Of a stretch of DNA of 41,221 bases, positions 24,991-32,783 are shown one piece after another (positions within the stretch are counted from its first letter, which is position 1; every line of letters starts with the position of its first letter). The notes under the pieces are model-generated. The model saw nothing but the letters and a program-made list of their open reading frames with translations. It had not been told where the DNA came from and searched no databases. The position numbers and the translations under genes were made by a program. Origin of the DNA: a virus; the IMG/VR virus record IMGVR_UViG_3300009788_000180, positions 1-41,221 of that record; one strand, given 5' to 3'.

Positions 24991-25925
24991 AAATAATTAT
25001 CCCAACTGAAATAAACGATGCCAGGCTAACGAGCACGAACGTTGCTGAAGATAACGCGCCTGATGTCGATCCGCCTGAATGGCTCATAGGTACAGCTTAC
25101 GCTACAGACGAACAGGTTAAAGTAACCAACACAACAGAGCCAGATATACACAGGATATACCAAGCGGTACAGGCTACCACCGGCGATGAACCCTGGCTAG
25201 AACCGGATGAAGAAAACCCTGTTAACTGGGTCATAGTAGGGTCAACAAATGCGTGGCGCATGTTCAGAAGTGAAGCCAATGATATCACTATCAACGCTTC
25301 CACTATCGACGTAACCATTACCCCTGATGCGCGCATTACGTCAATGGCCTTCTTTCAGCTTGTCGCTTCAGAAATCCAGATTATCGTAACTTCTGTGACC
25401 GGTGGCGGTACGGTTTACGATGAGACTATCGATCTTAATAGCGCATTTGGTGTTAACTCTTGGTGGACTTGGTTGTGGACTCCATTGAGCAGAAAGCAAA
25501 CGCTTACTGTTTTTGATATACCTAATTTCAAAGACAATATCATCCGGGTTATCATCACAGGCGACCCAAATGCAGAATGTGGTATATTCGTTCTCGGTAA
25601 TCAGAAAGAAATCGGCGAATCTCAGTATGGTTTGAATGCAGGAATAAGAGATTTTTCTGTTAAGACTACAACCGATTTCGGTAAGGTAAAGGTGGTTCAG
25701 CGTGGGTTTTCTGACACCATACAGGATGCCGTGTTCTTACAGACAAACCGATTTGATGACGTTAAAAAAACATTAACAGCGATACGCGGAATTCCTGTTG
25801 TATGGGTATCATCTGAAGATTTTGAGGCAACAATTGTTTATGGGTTCTATAATAGATTCGACCCTATAATATCTAATCCATCAACATCTCTATGTAATTT
25901 AAAAATTGAAGGTATTGTTCAATGA
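24987..25925 (+). CDS. Tail tip/distal tail protein
   Basis: 312 residues, ATGA overlap with the tape measure gene. The N-terminal part (PEWLIGTAYATDEQVKVTNT) resembles a small carbohydrate-binding module, and NAWRMFRSEAND with following strands matches tail proteins with an added sugar-binding fold. The C-terminal KVKVVQRGFSDTIQDAVFLQTNRFDDVKKTL segment is typical of distal tail components. Probably at the tail tip, in adhesion or hub attachment. Confidence 0.6.
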   Translation: MKIIIPTEINDARLTSTNVAEDNAPDVDPPEWLIGTAYATDEQVKVTNTTEPDIHRIYQAVQATTGDEPWLEPDEENPVNWVIVGSTNAWRMFRSEANDITINASTIDVTITPDARITSMAFFQLVASEIQIIVTSVTGGGTVYDETIDLNSAFGVNSWWTWLWTPLSRKQTLTVFDIPNFKDNIIRVIITGDPNAECGIFVLGNQKEIGESQYGLNAGIRDFSVKTTTDFGKVKVVQRGFSDTIQDAVFLQTNRFDDVKKTLTAIRGIPVVWVSSEDFEATIVYGFYNRFDPIISNPSTSLCNLKIEGIVQ

Positions 25926-26695
25926 GTACACCAGCTGTACCAATAACACCGATTACACAAGTCAGAACAGCCATGTCGGATGCGCCTAACCGCGCCACCG
26001 ACGAAGAGAGTGTTTACTCTGACAAGGCAGATGTCTTTGCAGACGAGATAACGGAAATTCCACCAGAAGAAAATACTTTATCTTCCCAAATGAATGTCAT
26101 CGCTGACGAAATTAACCAAAACGCCACTATTAGCGAATCGAATGCGGATGACTCTCAAACCAGCGCGGATGATTCTGCCGTAAGCGCCACAGCATCAGCC
26201 GCCGCAGCCAATCTTGTCGGTAACTGGGCAGATCAAACAGGCGCGGCCGCCAAGCCCTACGGTGTCGCTCACGATGGCAAAACATGGGGATTGCTCAACA
26301 ACCTGGCCGATGTCACAACATCAGAGCCCGGCGTCACTGCTGACTGGATAGAGACATCTGTTAACCTTGAATACGCTGGTCCTTTAACTGGCACTGCTGA
26401 ATTGGTGCCGAAAGAGCCTTTTACCTATGATGCGACTGGCGGCAGCGAGACTAAAAACTTCCCCTCAACACTTGAGCAGGGTGATTGGTATAAGCTTAGC
26501 GTGTGGGATAGCGTGAACCCTACAACTTCACTGAATACTTTAACGCTGGGAAGAAATGGACATACATTGCTTGACCCTGACGGTGGAGAGCTTGATCCAA
26601 GTGGCGATGGCAATCTGAGACTATGCATCGGTAATTTCGTAGAAATGGTCGCAATAAGCACAACAGAATTGAAAATTACAGATTGGAGTTTATAA
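25922..26695 (+). CDS. Tail fibre-like protein, N-terminal part
   Basis: 257 residues, ATGA overlap. Residues 10-95 form an alanine/serine-rich helical stretch (ADEITEIPPEENTLSSQMNVIADEINQNA, then SQTSADDSAVSATASAAAA) typical of the tail-attachment and trimeric shaft region of fibres. The rest is beta-rich with no recognised receptor-binding domain. Likely a fibre or its tail adaptor. Confidence 0.6.
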   Translation: MSTPAVPITPITQVRTAMSDAPNRATDEESVYSDKADVFADEITEIPPEENTLSSQMNVIADEINQNATISESNADDSQTSADDSAVSATASAAAANLVGNWADQTGAAAKPYGVAHDGKTWGLLNNLADVTTSEPGVTADWIETSVNLEYAGPLTGTAELVPKEPFTYDATGGSETKNFPSTLEQGDWYKLSVWDSVNPTTSLNTLTLGRNGHTLLDPDGGELDPSGDGNLRLCIGNFVEMVAISTTELKITDWSL

Positions 26696-26696
26696 A

Positions 26697-27578
26697 ATGT
26701 CCGTGGATCTATCTAAAGCAGTAAACAAAGGTCTTGTTAGACCAAAAGATTTGGGCGCAGCTGCTTATTCTTCAATGAGCGATAGCAATCGCATCGAGGG
26801 GTATGCGGGTAATGGTGACTACATAGAGCTACCTATCACAGCCACAGGTGATATCGATTACTTTAATGCTGCCGGTGTATCTCAATCTGGCTGGCCTATT
26901 AGTATCGCCAATGTTTCTTCTGCTGTTTCAGGGTCTGTGACGAAATGGTACGGTCCAGGCTTTTATGGGACCGATCTAATGATGGCATGCCTAGACGCCT
27001 CGCCCGGTCCAGATACTGTATCCATTGTTACCATTGATTCTGCCGGGGCCATAACCCAAATCGGATCCACGGTTGCATGGGGAACCGATTTCCCGACTCC
27101 GAATGGTGGGTGGAGTGATGCATCTAGTGTCGGATCATCAAATATTTACAGGCTCAGCGATACAGGGAATGTATTTATTGTCCAAAGGGAGGCTGATTCG
27201 CTTTATGAGGGGGAAATAAACGCTACTACGGGCGCAGAAGTCACTCAGCCCACTAAAATTATCGATTTTTCTGACGGATTCGCCCCTGCGTATAAAACGG
27301 CAAACGGGTTATATATCGGGAGTTTAGATTATTCTACGTCTTTTGAATCAGCAGAATACCATTTCGGTGTTAAGAATGCCGAATCTGCGGCTATGACTAT
27401 TCCTGCGACGCAATTGCCAGGAACGTCGAATCCTACCGTAATTGTCCAGACAAAAGGCTATCGAACTTTGGTTACGCCAAACTCAAGCACTGCTGGATCT
27501 CTCGCTCGCCACTTTGATGCACTGGAGCTTGATACCGGGATGGAAGCACTTGCCAAGATGGGCGGTGTAACACCATGA
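26697..27578 (+). CDS. Tail fibre/receptor-binding-like protein
   Basis: 293 residues. It starts MSVDLSKAVNKGLVRPKDLGAAAY, a short attachment segment, followed by repeated beta blades (GDYIELPITATGDIDYF, PDTVSIVTIDSAGAITQIG, NVFIVQREADSLYEGEI) suggesting a beta-propeller or blade-like adhesin. Positioned last among tail genes, as receptor-binding proteins often are. Family not recognised. Confidence 0.55.
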   Translation: MSVDLSKAVNKGLVRPKDLGAAAYSSMSDSNRIEGYAGNGDYIELPITATGDIDYFNAAGVSQSGWPISIANVSSAVSGSVTKWYGPGFYGTDLMMACLDASPGPDTVSIVTIDSAGAITQIGSTVAWGTDFPTPNGGWSDASSVGSSNIYRLSDTGNVFIVQREADSLYEGEINATTGAEVTQPTKIIDFSDGFAPAYKTANGLYIGSLDYSTSFESAEYHFGVKNAESAAMTIPATQLPGTSNPTVIVQTKGYRTLVTPNSSTAGSLARHFDALELDTGMEALAKMGGVTP

Positions 27579-28312
27579 TCTTAAAGCAAATTTTATTAAT
27601 AACTGTTCTCGTCGTATTATCGGCATGCTCTGAGAGCGGCGCATCAGACAACCCGGTACAATCTGACCCTATGCCCGACAATGAATTACGTAGCGGAATT
27701 TATGACGGATATGAATACAACTACATTCACGCAGAAAGCCAAGTTGCATATTTGATATTGCACGGCGGCGGCTGGACTCATGGCGATATATCCGCAGGTA
27801 ATATAGAGAATATATGCAAAGAGCTATTCGACAAAAAAGGCCTGACTGTTGTTAATTTAAATTATCCCTTATCGACAGAGACCGTGCATAGTCGAGAAGT
27901 AATTGATTGGATCAACAAAGCCAGCGCAGATCTGAAGGTTGCATTTAATGTCAAGCGGTGGATTCTGGTGGGTACCAGCGCGGGAGCTAATTTAGGCGCA
28001 CTGATAGTGCCGCTAAGTCCTGAAAACTACCAAGCATTCTTTGGATTCTATGGCGTATACGACTTATCTGCCGGTGATGAGTTGAATGACACTGTTAACC
28101 AGAGAAAAGATATATTTGTTCCAGGCGGCGATTATTCTGAATACAGCCCTTCCAGGAAGTATTGGCCTGAAGTACCTGCCTATTTATGGCACGGCGATTC
28201 TGATTCTGTCGTTCACATTGAGCAATCCGAGGATTTCAGGGTGACAAGTGGCGGTGAGCTTACCGTGATGCATGGGCTCGATCATGGATTTAGAGTGGTG
28301 GATTATTTATGA
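27575..28312 (+). CDS. Lipoprotein alpha/beta-hydrolase (esterase/deacetylase-like)
   Basis: 245 residues. A lipoprotein signal ends in the lipobox LSAC (Cys18). The mature part is an alpha/beta hydrolase of the hormone-sensitive-lipase type: HGGGW oxyanion motif at 63-67, nucleophile elbow GTSAG with Ser135, an acid at Asp208 or Asp210 (HGDSD), and His237. It probably hydrolyses an ester such as an O-acetyl group on a surface polysaccharide, or a lipid, while anchored in the envelope. It sits between tail and lysis genes with ATGA overlaps. The lipobox argues for action in the host rather than in the virion. Confidence 0.75.
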   Translation: MILKQILLITVLVVLSACSESGASDNPVQSDPMPDNELRSGIYDGYEYNYIHAESQVAYLILHGGGWTHGDISAGNIENICKELFDKKGLTVVNLNYPLSTETVHSREVIDWINKASADLKVAFNVKRWILVGTSAGANLGALIVPLSPENYQAFFGFYGVYDLSAGDELNDTVNQRKDIFVPGGDYSEYSPSRKYWPEVPAYLWHGDSDSVVHIEQSEDFRVTSGGELTVMHGLDHGFRVVDYL

Positions 28313-28521
28313 CGAAGCGACAGACGCGCCGTAGAATAGCCTATTGGACGATGGGGTTAATTACTGCAGTATTGGCATGGTTGATTATGCCCGGCGATAT
28401 AGGCCCAATAGAGCAAGCCCTGGCCATTATTATCGTCCCTTCACTGGTTGGCATAGTGGCTGCGTTTATCGCTGGTGAGACTTACGGCGACCACTCACAT
28501 AGGAAGAACGGCGGTGATTGA
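28309..28521 (+). CDS. Small two-helix membrane protein, holin candidate
   Basis: 70 residues, ATGA overlap. Basic N-terminus (KRQTRRR) followed by two transmembrane helices (about 11-27 and 35-55) and a hydrophilic tail. This fits a class II-type holin or an accessory lysis protein. The next gene is also a holin candidate, so the split of roles is uncertain. Confidence 0.55.
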   Translation: MTKRQTRRRIAYWTMGLITAVLAWLIMPGDIGPIEQALAIIIVPSLVGIVAAFIAGETYGDHSHRKNGGD

Positions 28522-28957
28522 ATCTTTAATGGCGGTAATGACATCATCTGGATTCGGCGCTATCACTGGTGGGGTCTTTGGCTGGCTGAATCGCCGCGAA
28601 GATCGCAAGGCGCGCAGCGCAGACCAGGAGTTTGAGTTAAATCGCCTCTCGGCTCAGTCTCAGGCAGACACAGAGGCAAGCGAAGCCAAGGCCTTCGAAG
28701 AGTCCCAGATAACCAAGAGCGCTGTAGGTGGCGCTATAAAGTCAGCCGTGAGGCCTATCATCACCGGTGCATTGCTGTATATGACTTATGGTATTCTGAT
28801 GGAGCTCGAAAAGATAACGGGTGGTGTTGCTAAAATGCCACCAGGAGAGGCGGCTGCATTATACCGAGATATTACCCTGAATATTATTTGTTTGACGTCC
28901 ACTGCTGTTTCATGGTGGTTTGCAAGCAGACCAACTGCCATCAAGGTGGTCAAATGA
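28514..28957 (+). CDS. 3TM-type holin-like protein
   Basis: 147 residues from the GTG at 28514, which has AGGAAG 7 nt upstream; the longer reading from 28475 is not preferred. A glycine-rich hydrophobic N-terminus (TSSGFGAITGGVFGWL) is followed by a charged helix (RREDRKARSADQEFELNRLSAQ) and two hydrophobic segments (RPIITGALLYMTYGIL, and ICLTSTAVSWWFASR). This is the layout of 3TM holin-like phage proteins. It would form membrane lesions at lysis. Confidence 0.6.
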   Translation: MIESLMAVMTSSGFGAITGGVFGWLNRREDRKARSADQEFELNRLSAQSQADTEASEAKAFEESQITKSAVGGAIKSAVRPIITGALLYMTYGILMELEKITGGVAKMPPGEAAALYRDITLNIICLTSTAVSWWFASRPTAIKVVK

Positions 28958-29313
28958 GTTTTTCTATGAACAAATTATTTGAAAGCTGGAAGTCAATAGT
29001 ATCTGTGCTGGTGTTTATTGGAACTATTGCTGTTGGTGTCGCTGGTGGTGTATGGGCTGCAGACGAGAAATACGACCAGAGCAATGACGTCAAGGAGATA
29101 AAAAAGGAGGTCGTGGAGGTCGAGCAAAAGGCTGCCAGCGCACTTTCATCGGTGATTGTTATAATGCAGTCGCAGCGCATAGATGACCTAATGGAGAGAG
29201 TTGATGAGCTGGAAGCCAGGGCAAATAAATCAGAGCCTGAATTAAAAGAGTTGTTCAAAAAAAGGCGAAAGGTTGATTCTGCACAAAAAATGATTGATAG
29301 GTATGAAAAATGA
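28954..29313 (+). CDS. Membrane-anchored coiled-coil protein, spanin-like
   Basis: 119 residues from the ATG at 28954 (ATGA overlap). One N-terminal transmembrane helix (about 14-34) is followed by a periplasmic coiled coil (SNDVKEIKKEVVEVEQKA, then DDLMERVDELEARANK). This is the topology of an inner-membrane spanin (Rz-like). No nested Rz1 lipoprotein was identified, so the assignment is tentative. Confidence 0.5.
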   Translation: MSFSMNKLFESWKSIVSVLVFIGTIAVGVAGGVWAADEKYDQSNDVKEIKKEVVEVEQKAASALSSVIVIMQSQRIDDLMERVDELEARANKSEPELKELFKKRRKVDSAQKMIDRYEK

Positions 29314-29750
29314 AGCTTTTTGTTAAGCGCCACAAAACCACGGACGATGCCACAGGTGGACTATTAATGGTCGACGGAAGCGCCTTTGGCTTCACGTGCG
29401 AAGATGAACCAAGGGAAGAAAAAGTATCCGGTGAAACGCGGATCCCCGAGGGAATTTACAAGATAATTCTGCGCAACGAGGGAGGCATGACAAAGCGGTA
29501 TGCAAAAAGGTTTCCAGACTTTCACCGGGGCATGCTTCACCTTCAGGACGTTCCAGGCTTTGAATGGATATATATCCACGTAGGCAACAAGGAGTCTCAC
29601 ACAGACGGCTGTATTTTGGTCGGCTTCGGTGCCGACTGGTCCGGTGACCCAGTCGTTAGCAAATCAACCCAGGCATACACTGAACTCTATAAAATGTGCG
29701 CGGAAGCGTTCGACAACGATGAAAGTATTTATATAGAAATCAAAGATTAA
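29310..29750 (+). CDS. DUF5675 family lysis-associated protein
   Basis: 146 residues, ATGA overlap. Matches DUF5675: GFTCEDEPRE near 27-36, RIPEGIYKI near 44-52, FHRGMLHLQDVPGFEWIYIHVGN near 71-93 and the HTDGCILVG motif near 97-105. The HxGN...GC arrangement recalls the catalytic His/Cys of L,D-transpeptidase folds. Following the holin-like genes it may be, or assist, the endolysin. No other endolysin is seen in the window. Confidence 0.65.
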   Translation: MKLFVKRHKTTDDATGGLLMVDGSAFGFTCEDEPREEKVSGETRIPEGIYKIILRNEGGMTKRYAKRFPDFHRGMLHLQDVPGFEWIYIHVGNKESHTDGCILVGFGADWSGDPVVSKSTQAYTELYKMCAEAFDNDESIYIEIKD

Positions 29751-29815
29751 TGCATTTTCCCCGTATCGATTTAGCCATATTGTAGCCCGATAGTAGATTA
29801 ATCACCCTTTTTGGT

Positions 29816-29821
29816 TATAAT
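29816..29821 (+). promoter_or_regulatory. Perfect -10 box in gap after lysis genes
   Basis: TATAAT at 29816-29821 is a consensus -10 lying in the gene gap 29751-29863. The -35 region is poor (around 29793-29798). It lies 43 bases before the ATG at 29864 and probably starts transcription of the 29864-31021 group. Confidence 0.45.
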
Positions 29822-29863
29822 CATTGCACTGCATAAGCAGAAACAACCTAAAAGGAACGCAAT

Positions 29864-30025
29864 ATGCCCAGCGTAACGACTTCAGTAGCAAACCCCGATG
29901 GATCGATTACAGTCACGACGGTGACGACCCTGCCAAATGGAAAAACATTAACCAGTGAAATAACCACAACTCCAGATCAAGGCGGAATTTCTACCAATGC
30001 AGCTGGCATCGGCGGCGGCGATTAA
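29864..30025 (+). CDS. Small threonine-rich protein
   Basis: 53 residues, AAGGA 6 nt before the ATG, TAA at 30023-30025. The sequence is dominated by T, S and V (SITVTTVTTLPNGKTLTSE) and ends GGGD. It resembles short Thr-rich phage proteins next to lysis genes, but no function is known. The good binding site and promoter support a real gene. Confidence 0.55.
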   Translation: MPSVTTSVANPDGSITVTTVTTLPNGKTLTSEITTTPDQGGISTNAAGIGGGD

Positions 30026-30028
30026 TCC

Positions 30029-30631
30029 ATGCTTCATCTAGCGCTTATATTTCTCGCGTTCGTTGCTCTCAGTCTAAACACTGAACCGGGTAACCGGGCT
30101 ATCTGTAAGCGCTGGATTATTGTTTTTATTTCCGCAAGCCTAACGATCATCCTATTATCGAAATCACTGGCATTCGTCAATCACGATATAACCAGGGGCT
30201 TTATTATAGGCCTCGAGTATTATATCCCTGCATTAATGAACCTGGCTGTTGCCAGATTTATCATGAAACAAAAATTAACATATGACTATGATGCATTGAT
30301 TTGGCTGTTGGCCGCTGAGGGAATTGTTTATTCTAGCGTCATGCTTGAAAGGTCTATTTTATCAAGTGAAAATATTTGGATTATCCATCAGCCGATACTC
30401 GTAATACTTACCGTAATTGAACTTATCATACTTCTGGTGAACTCAAATGAAGTCAGGGATTACATGGTTAGGAACTACGGCGATAAAGGCATGTATTCTG
30501 GTATTTCTTCTAGCCGCTGGATCGATGTGCCTAGAATTAGATTTGGCAAAATGGTTACAAGCTACTATATCAACCGGCATTATCGCAAGCTCACTAAAGA
30601 TGCTGTGGTCGAGCAGGGAAAGGTTGCTTAA
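30029..30631 (+). CDS. Multi-pass membrane protein
   Basis: 200 residues with about five hydrophobic segments in the first 140 residues (LALIFLAFVALSL, WIIVFISASLTIILL, and later ILVILTVIELIILLV) and a soluble basic tail of about 55 residues. The ATG lies 3 bases after the preceding stop. No family recognised. Phage-encoded membrane proteins after the lysis genes often modify host membrane properties or block superinfection; that is inference only. Confidence 0.55.
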   Translation: MLHLALIFLAFVALSLNTEPGNRAICKRWIIVFISASLTIILLSKSLAFVNHDITRGFIIGLEYYIPALMNLAVARFIMKQKLTYDYDALIWLLAAEGIVYSSVMLERSILSSENIWIIHQPILVILTVIELIILLVNSNEVRDYMVRNYGDKGMYSGISSSRWIDVPRIRFGKMVTSYYINRHYRKLTKDAVVEQGKVA

Positions 30632-30656
30632 GTGGTTGACGAAGACGAAAAAATAA
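30447..30656 (+). CDS. Possible overlapping small membrane protein
   Basis: 69 residues in another frame over the 3' end of the 30029 gene. GGTGA lies 6 bases before the ATG. It has an N-terminal hydrophobic helix (AIKACILVFLLAAGSMCLEL), an ATISTGIIASSLKMLW segment and a basic C-terminus, more protein-like than a usual shadow, and resembles small phage membrane proteins. It also overlaps the start of the next gene by 25 bases. Either this or the 30029 C-terminus could be the frame under selection. Confidence 0.4.
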   Translation: MKSGITWLGTTAIKACILVFLLAAGSMCLELDLAKWLQATISTGIIASSLKMLWSSRERLLKWLTKTKK

Positions 30657-31021
30657 GCACCGATGACGAAATACACAAACTGTCGTCTGCCATTAAAGAT
30701 GCGGGCCACGGCGATATAGCCGACATGGTTCACGATCTACATGTTAAACGAGAAAGACGAAATGACATGGTTCTTCGCACTTTAAGGGATATACAAAACA
30801 ATATGACAATTGAAAGAAGTTTTGTTGAGGATTTATCCGCTGGATTCCCTGGCGACGACCCGAGGGGTCATAGAGAAGCGCATGAAGCCTGGATTCAAAG
30901 GGAGCTTTTGAACAAAGAATTGAAACGGTCCATCATTGACAAAAGCCTTGTCGCCCTAGTGGTTGCGGTAATACTTTTTATTTTAAAATCTGCATGGGCA
31001 GAAATAAAGTCCATCGTATAG
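30632..31021 (+). CDS. Hypothetical protein with C-terminal membrane anchor
   Basis: 129 residues from a GTG at 30632, directly after the preceding stop; the only upstream purine-rich stretch is AAAGG about 8 bases before. Charged helical N-terminal 100 residues and one transmembrane helix at about 105-123 (IIDKSLVALVVAVILFIL). Tail-anchored layout. Last plus-strand gene before the convergent gap. Function unknown. Confidence 0.5.
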   Translation: MVDEDEKISTDDEIHKLSSAIKDAGHGDIADMVHDLHVKRERRNDMVLRTLRDIQNNMTIERSFVEDLSAGFPGDDPRGHREAHEAWIQRELLNKELKRSIIDKSLVALVVAVILFILKSAWAEIKSIV

Positions 31022-31222
31022 ATATCGATTCCATTCTCTATTCTTCCCGTTTGATTAAACTGTGGTTTCGCATAATTTGGCCTCGTATTAAATCGCCAGC
31101 CTTTACTTTTTAGTAGCCCAGATTTCTAAGGGGGAAACTATTAAAAAGCATTATACGCTTGAAGTGTGAATACCACTTATCACCCTTAAGGAAGTGCCAC
31201 AGGAGTGGCGCGGCGAATCCCC
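31022..31222. other. Convergent intergenic gap with nested hairpins
   Basis: No gene is seen. On the plus strand TAAGGG (31127-31132) pairs with CCCTTA (31183-31188) around two hairpins, AAGC/GCTT (31146-31149 and 31157-31160) and AAGTG/CACTT (31162-31166 and 31174-31178), both with 7-nt loops. GCCAC/GTGGC (31196-31200 and 31205-31209) follows. No T-tract gives a clear terminator, although the position between convergent operons calls for one. Confidence 0.4.
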
Positions 31223-31354
31223 CTATTTCTCATTCTCGTATGGCCCTGTTATTGGATGCTTGATATCACTGTCTGGTGAATGCCTGGCAAAAAACACGAT
31301 GACAAATACGGCTATACAGAACCACGCTATAATTATGTGTGAGTTTTTAATCAT
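31223..31354 (-). CDS. Tiny membrane protein
   Basis: 43 residues, ATGA overlap with the upstream gene (31351-31354). One hydrophobic helix (HIIIAWFCIAVFVIVFF) follows a short basic start, and a hydrophilic tail completes it. Last gene of the minus-strand operon. Function unknown; single-pass miniproteins are common in phage early regions. Confidence 0.55.
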   Translation of the reverse strand: MIKNSHIIIAWFCIAVFVIVFFARHSPDSDIKHPITGPYENEK

Positions 31355-31554
31355 GCTTCGAACTCCATCGCCTTAGAATAAAGCCTGTTCCATATCTCCC
31401 TGTCGTCTGGTTCTAGACTCATGATTTGATTCCCTTTTTCATCTTTCATCGCCACAAACAGATATTTTATTCCATCGATTAAAGAATGCTGCATTAATTC
31501 AATAGACCACTTATCTAGCGGGTGCTGTTTCCAGGGTGGAGTTGATTGATGCAT
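31351..31554 (-). CDS. Hypothetical protein
   Basis: 67 residues from the ATG at 31554, with GGGGAT before it. A longer in-frame reading up to 31764 runs inside the neighbouring gene and is rejected. It contains PLDKWSIELMQHSLIDGIKYL and DREIWNRLYSKAMEFEA, both helical. No family recognised. Coupled to the genes on either side. Confidence 0.55.
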   Translation of the reverse strand: MHQSTPPWKQHPLDKWSIELMQHSLIDGIKYLFVAMKDEKGNQIMSLEPDDREIWNRLYSKAMEFEA

Positions 31555-31558
31555 TATT

Positions 31559-32074
31559 TTATCCCCACAGATGGTTGCCGTGGCAGCTGTCACTATCGCT
31601 CGAACATTCGCATATTTCACCAGCCTGATATTCATCAATCGCGCCACACTGAAGACAGGGTGATTCGTCATATCTCTGGATGTGATATCCATCGTGAAAT
31701 TCCTCGACTGAATCATAGTGCTGAACTTCGTCAAGGTGATGAAAAACGGTTTCCCTCGGGCCAATGATCGTTAGTATCTTGCCAAGCCCTAAGGCTATCC
31801 CGAACTCTATATGTCTTCCACCGCGAGTATTGCTGCGCGGTTCCTCCATTAGAGAAATCATCCAGTCGCAAGCTAAAACATCTTCGACGTCCTCCATAGC
31901 AAATCTTCGGCGCTCAGAATCAGCTGCCTGTTTAGACATGCCAACAGGAACAACATGATCGCTGTCAGGCAATACCCACCGACTTGTAATTTCATGGCCT
32001 TGTTGTTTTAAAAACTGTGCCAATTCATTGCAAATATGGCGCTTACTAAATCTTGCTGCTATGTAAATTTTCAT
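31559..32074 (-). CDS. DUF4406 / nucleoside deoxyribosyltransferase-like protein
   Basis: 171 residues. The N-terminus MKIYIAARFSKRHICNELAQFL, the middle VEDVLACDWMISLMEEP and GGRHIEFGIALGLGKILTIIG match the nucleoside 2-deoxyribosyltransferase-like fold (DUF4406), with the glutamate in HIEFG at the expected catalytic position. The last 40 residues add a Cys-rich tail (CLQCG...CEC...C) that could bind zinc. Such phage proteins may act in nucleotide metabolism or on nucleotide signals; the substrate is unknown. Confidence 0.7.
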   Translation of the reverse strand: MKIYIAARFSKRHICNELAQFLKQQGHEITSRWVLPDSDHVVPVGMSKQAADSERRRFAMEDVEDVLACDWMISLMEEPRSNTRGGRHIEFGIALGLGKILTIIGPRETVFHHLDEVQHYDSVEEFHDGYHIQRYDESPCLQCGAIDEYQAGEICECSSDSDSCHGNHLWG

Positions 32075-32085
32075 ATTCCATCCAA

Positions 32086-32589
32086 TTAATTATCAACGAT
32101 ATAAATTCCACGGTGTGACATTTTTTCCAAGGCGATCGCGCAGTACTCACCAAAGGCAAACATTACAGTTCCGGCGCCACCTCTGCTTCTCTTGTGTTGA
32201 TTTTCAATACCTGGAATGAAATCTATACGGCCACTTAGAAATAACATCGAATGGCAATTTCTCATCGCTTCCTGGCACCATAGCGTATCAGTCCGGCTAA
32301 ATACTAATGCTATGCCATTGTTGTGATTAACCATTCTGCTCATCCAGAACGGCGTTTCTTTTCCATATGGAGGGTTTAACCAAACGTTTCCCGACCATTC
32401 TTTGCTTAATCCATCATCGAAGACAGTGTATTTTGTTGCTGCAGGTACTTCCGATTCCATATCGTGAGGAGAGCACGGATCAAGATCGAACTCTATACCG
32501 AGCTCATCAAATATCCATGCAGGGGTGTACCACTCAACGCTCTTGTGCGTGTTTTTCTTTATTTTTTTGTCGGCGAATAATCCGTCCAT
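32086..32589 (-). CDS. Phage DNA N6-adenine methyltransferase (Dam family)
   Basis: 167 residues from the ATG at 32589, two bases after the upstream stop. Matches the phage Dam family (PF05869 type): EWYTPAWIFDELG near 19-31, FDLDPC motif near 34-39, catalytic NPPYG at 72-76, FSRTDTLWCQEAM near 97-109 and a C-terminal GIENQHKRSRGGAGTVMFAFG segment. It methylates adenine N6, commonly in GATC, and would protect phage DNA against restriction. Size is normal for the family. Confidence 0.85.
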   Translation of the reverse strand: MDGLFADKKIKKNTHKSVEWYTPAWIFDELGIEFDLDPCSPHDMESEVPAATKYTVFDDGLSKEWSGNVWLNPPYGKETPFWMSRMVNHNNGIALVFSRTDTLWCQEAMRNCHSMLFLSGRIDFIPGIENQHKRSRGGAGTVMFAFGEYCAIALEKMSHRGIYIVDN

Positions 32590-32591
32590 AA

Positions 32592-32783
32592 TCAGCAGCT
32601 CACCCGGGTGCGATAGTAAACCCAATCACGGATGGTGTCTTTTTTCTGTCCGATCGCCTTGGCAATATCTGCGATGTTCATTTTGTTTTCGTGCATTTCC
32701 CGGGCGCGCTCGACGATGGAGTACTCCGCACTGGCTTTGCCATGAGCGATACCGCACGGTGGACCAAATTGGTCGAGTCTCAT
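32592..32783 (-). CDS. Small helix-turn-helix protein
   Basis: 63 residues, ATGA overlap upstream. Residues 22-54 (SIVERAREMHENKMNIADIAKAIGQKKDTIRDWV) have the trihelical pattern of a homeodomain-like or resolvase-type HTH. Too small for an enzyme, so a DNA-binding regulator is likely. Immediately upstream of the Dam gene. Confidence 0.65.
   Translation of the reverse strand: MRLDQFGPPCGIAHGKASAEYSIVERAREMHENKMNIADIAKAIGQKKDTIRDWVYYRTRVSC

Noticed and set aside
31555-31764. Longer N-terminus for the 31351-31554 gene.
   Set aside because: It lies inside the DUF4406 coding sequence on the same strand and the inner ATG has a GGGGAT site.
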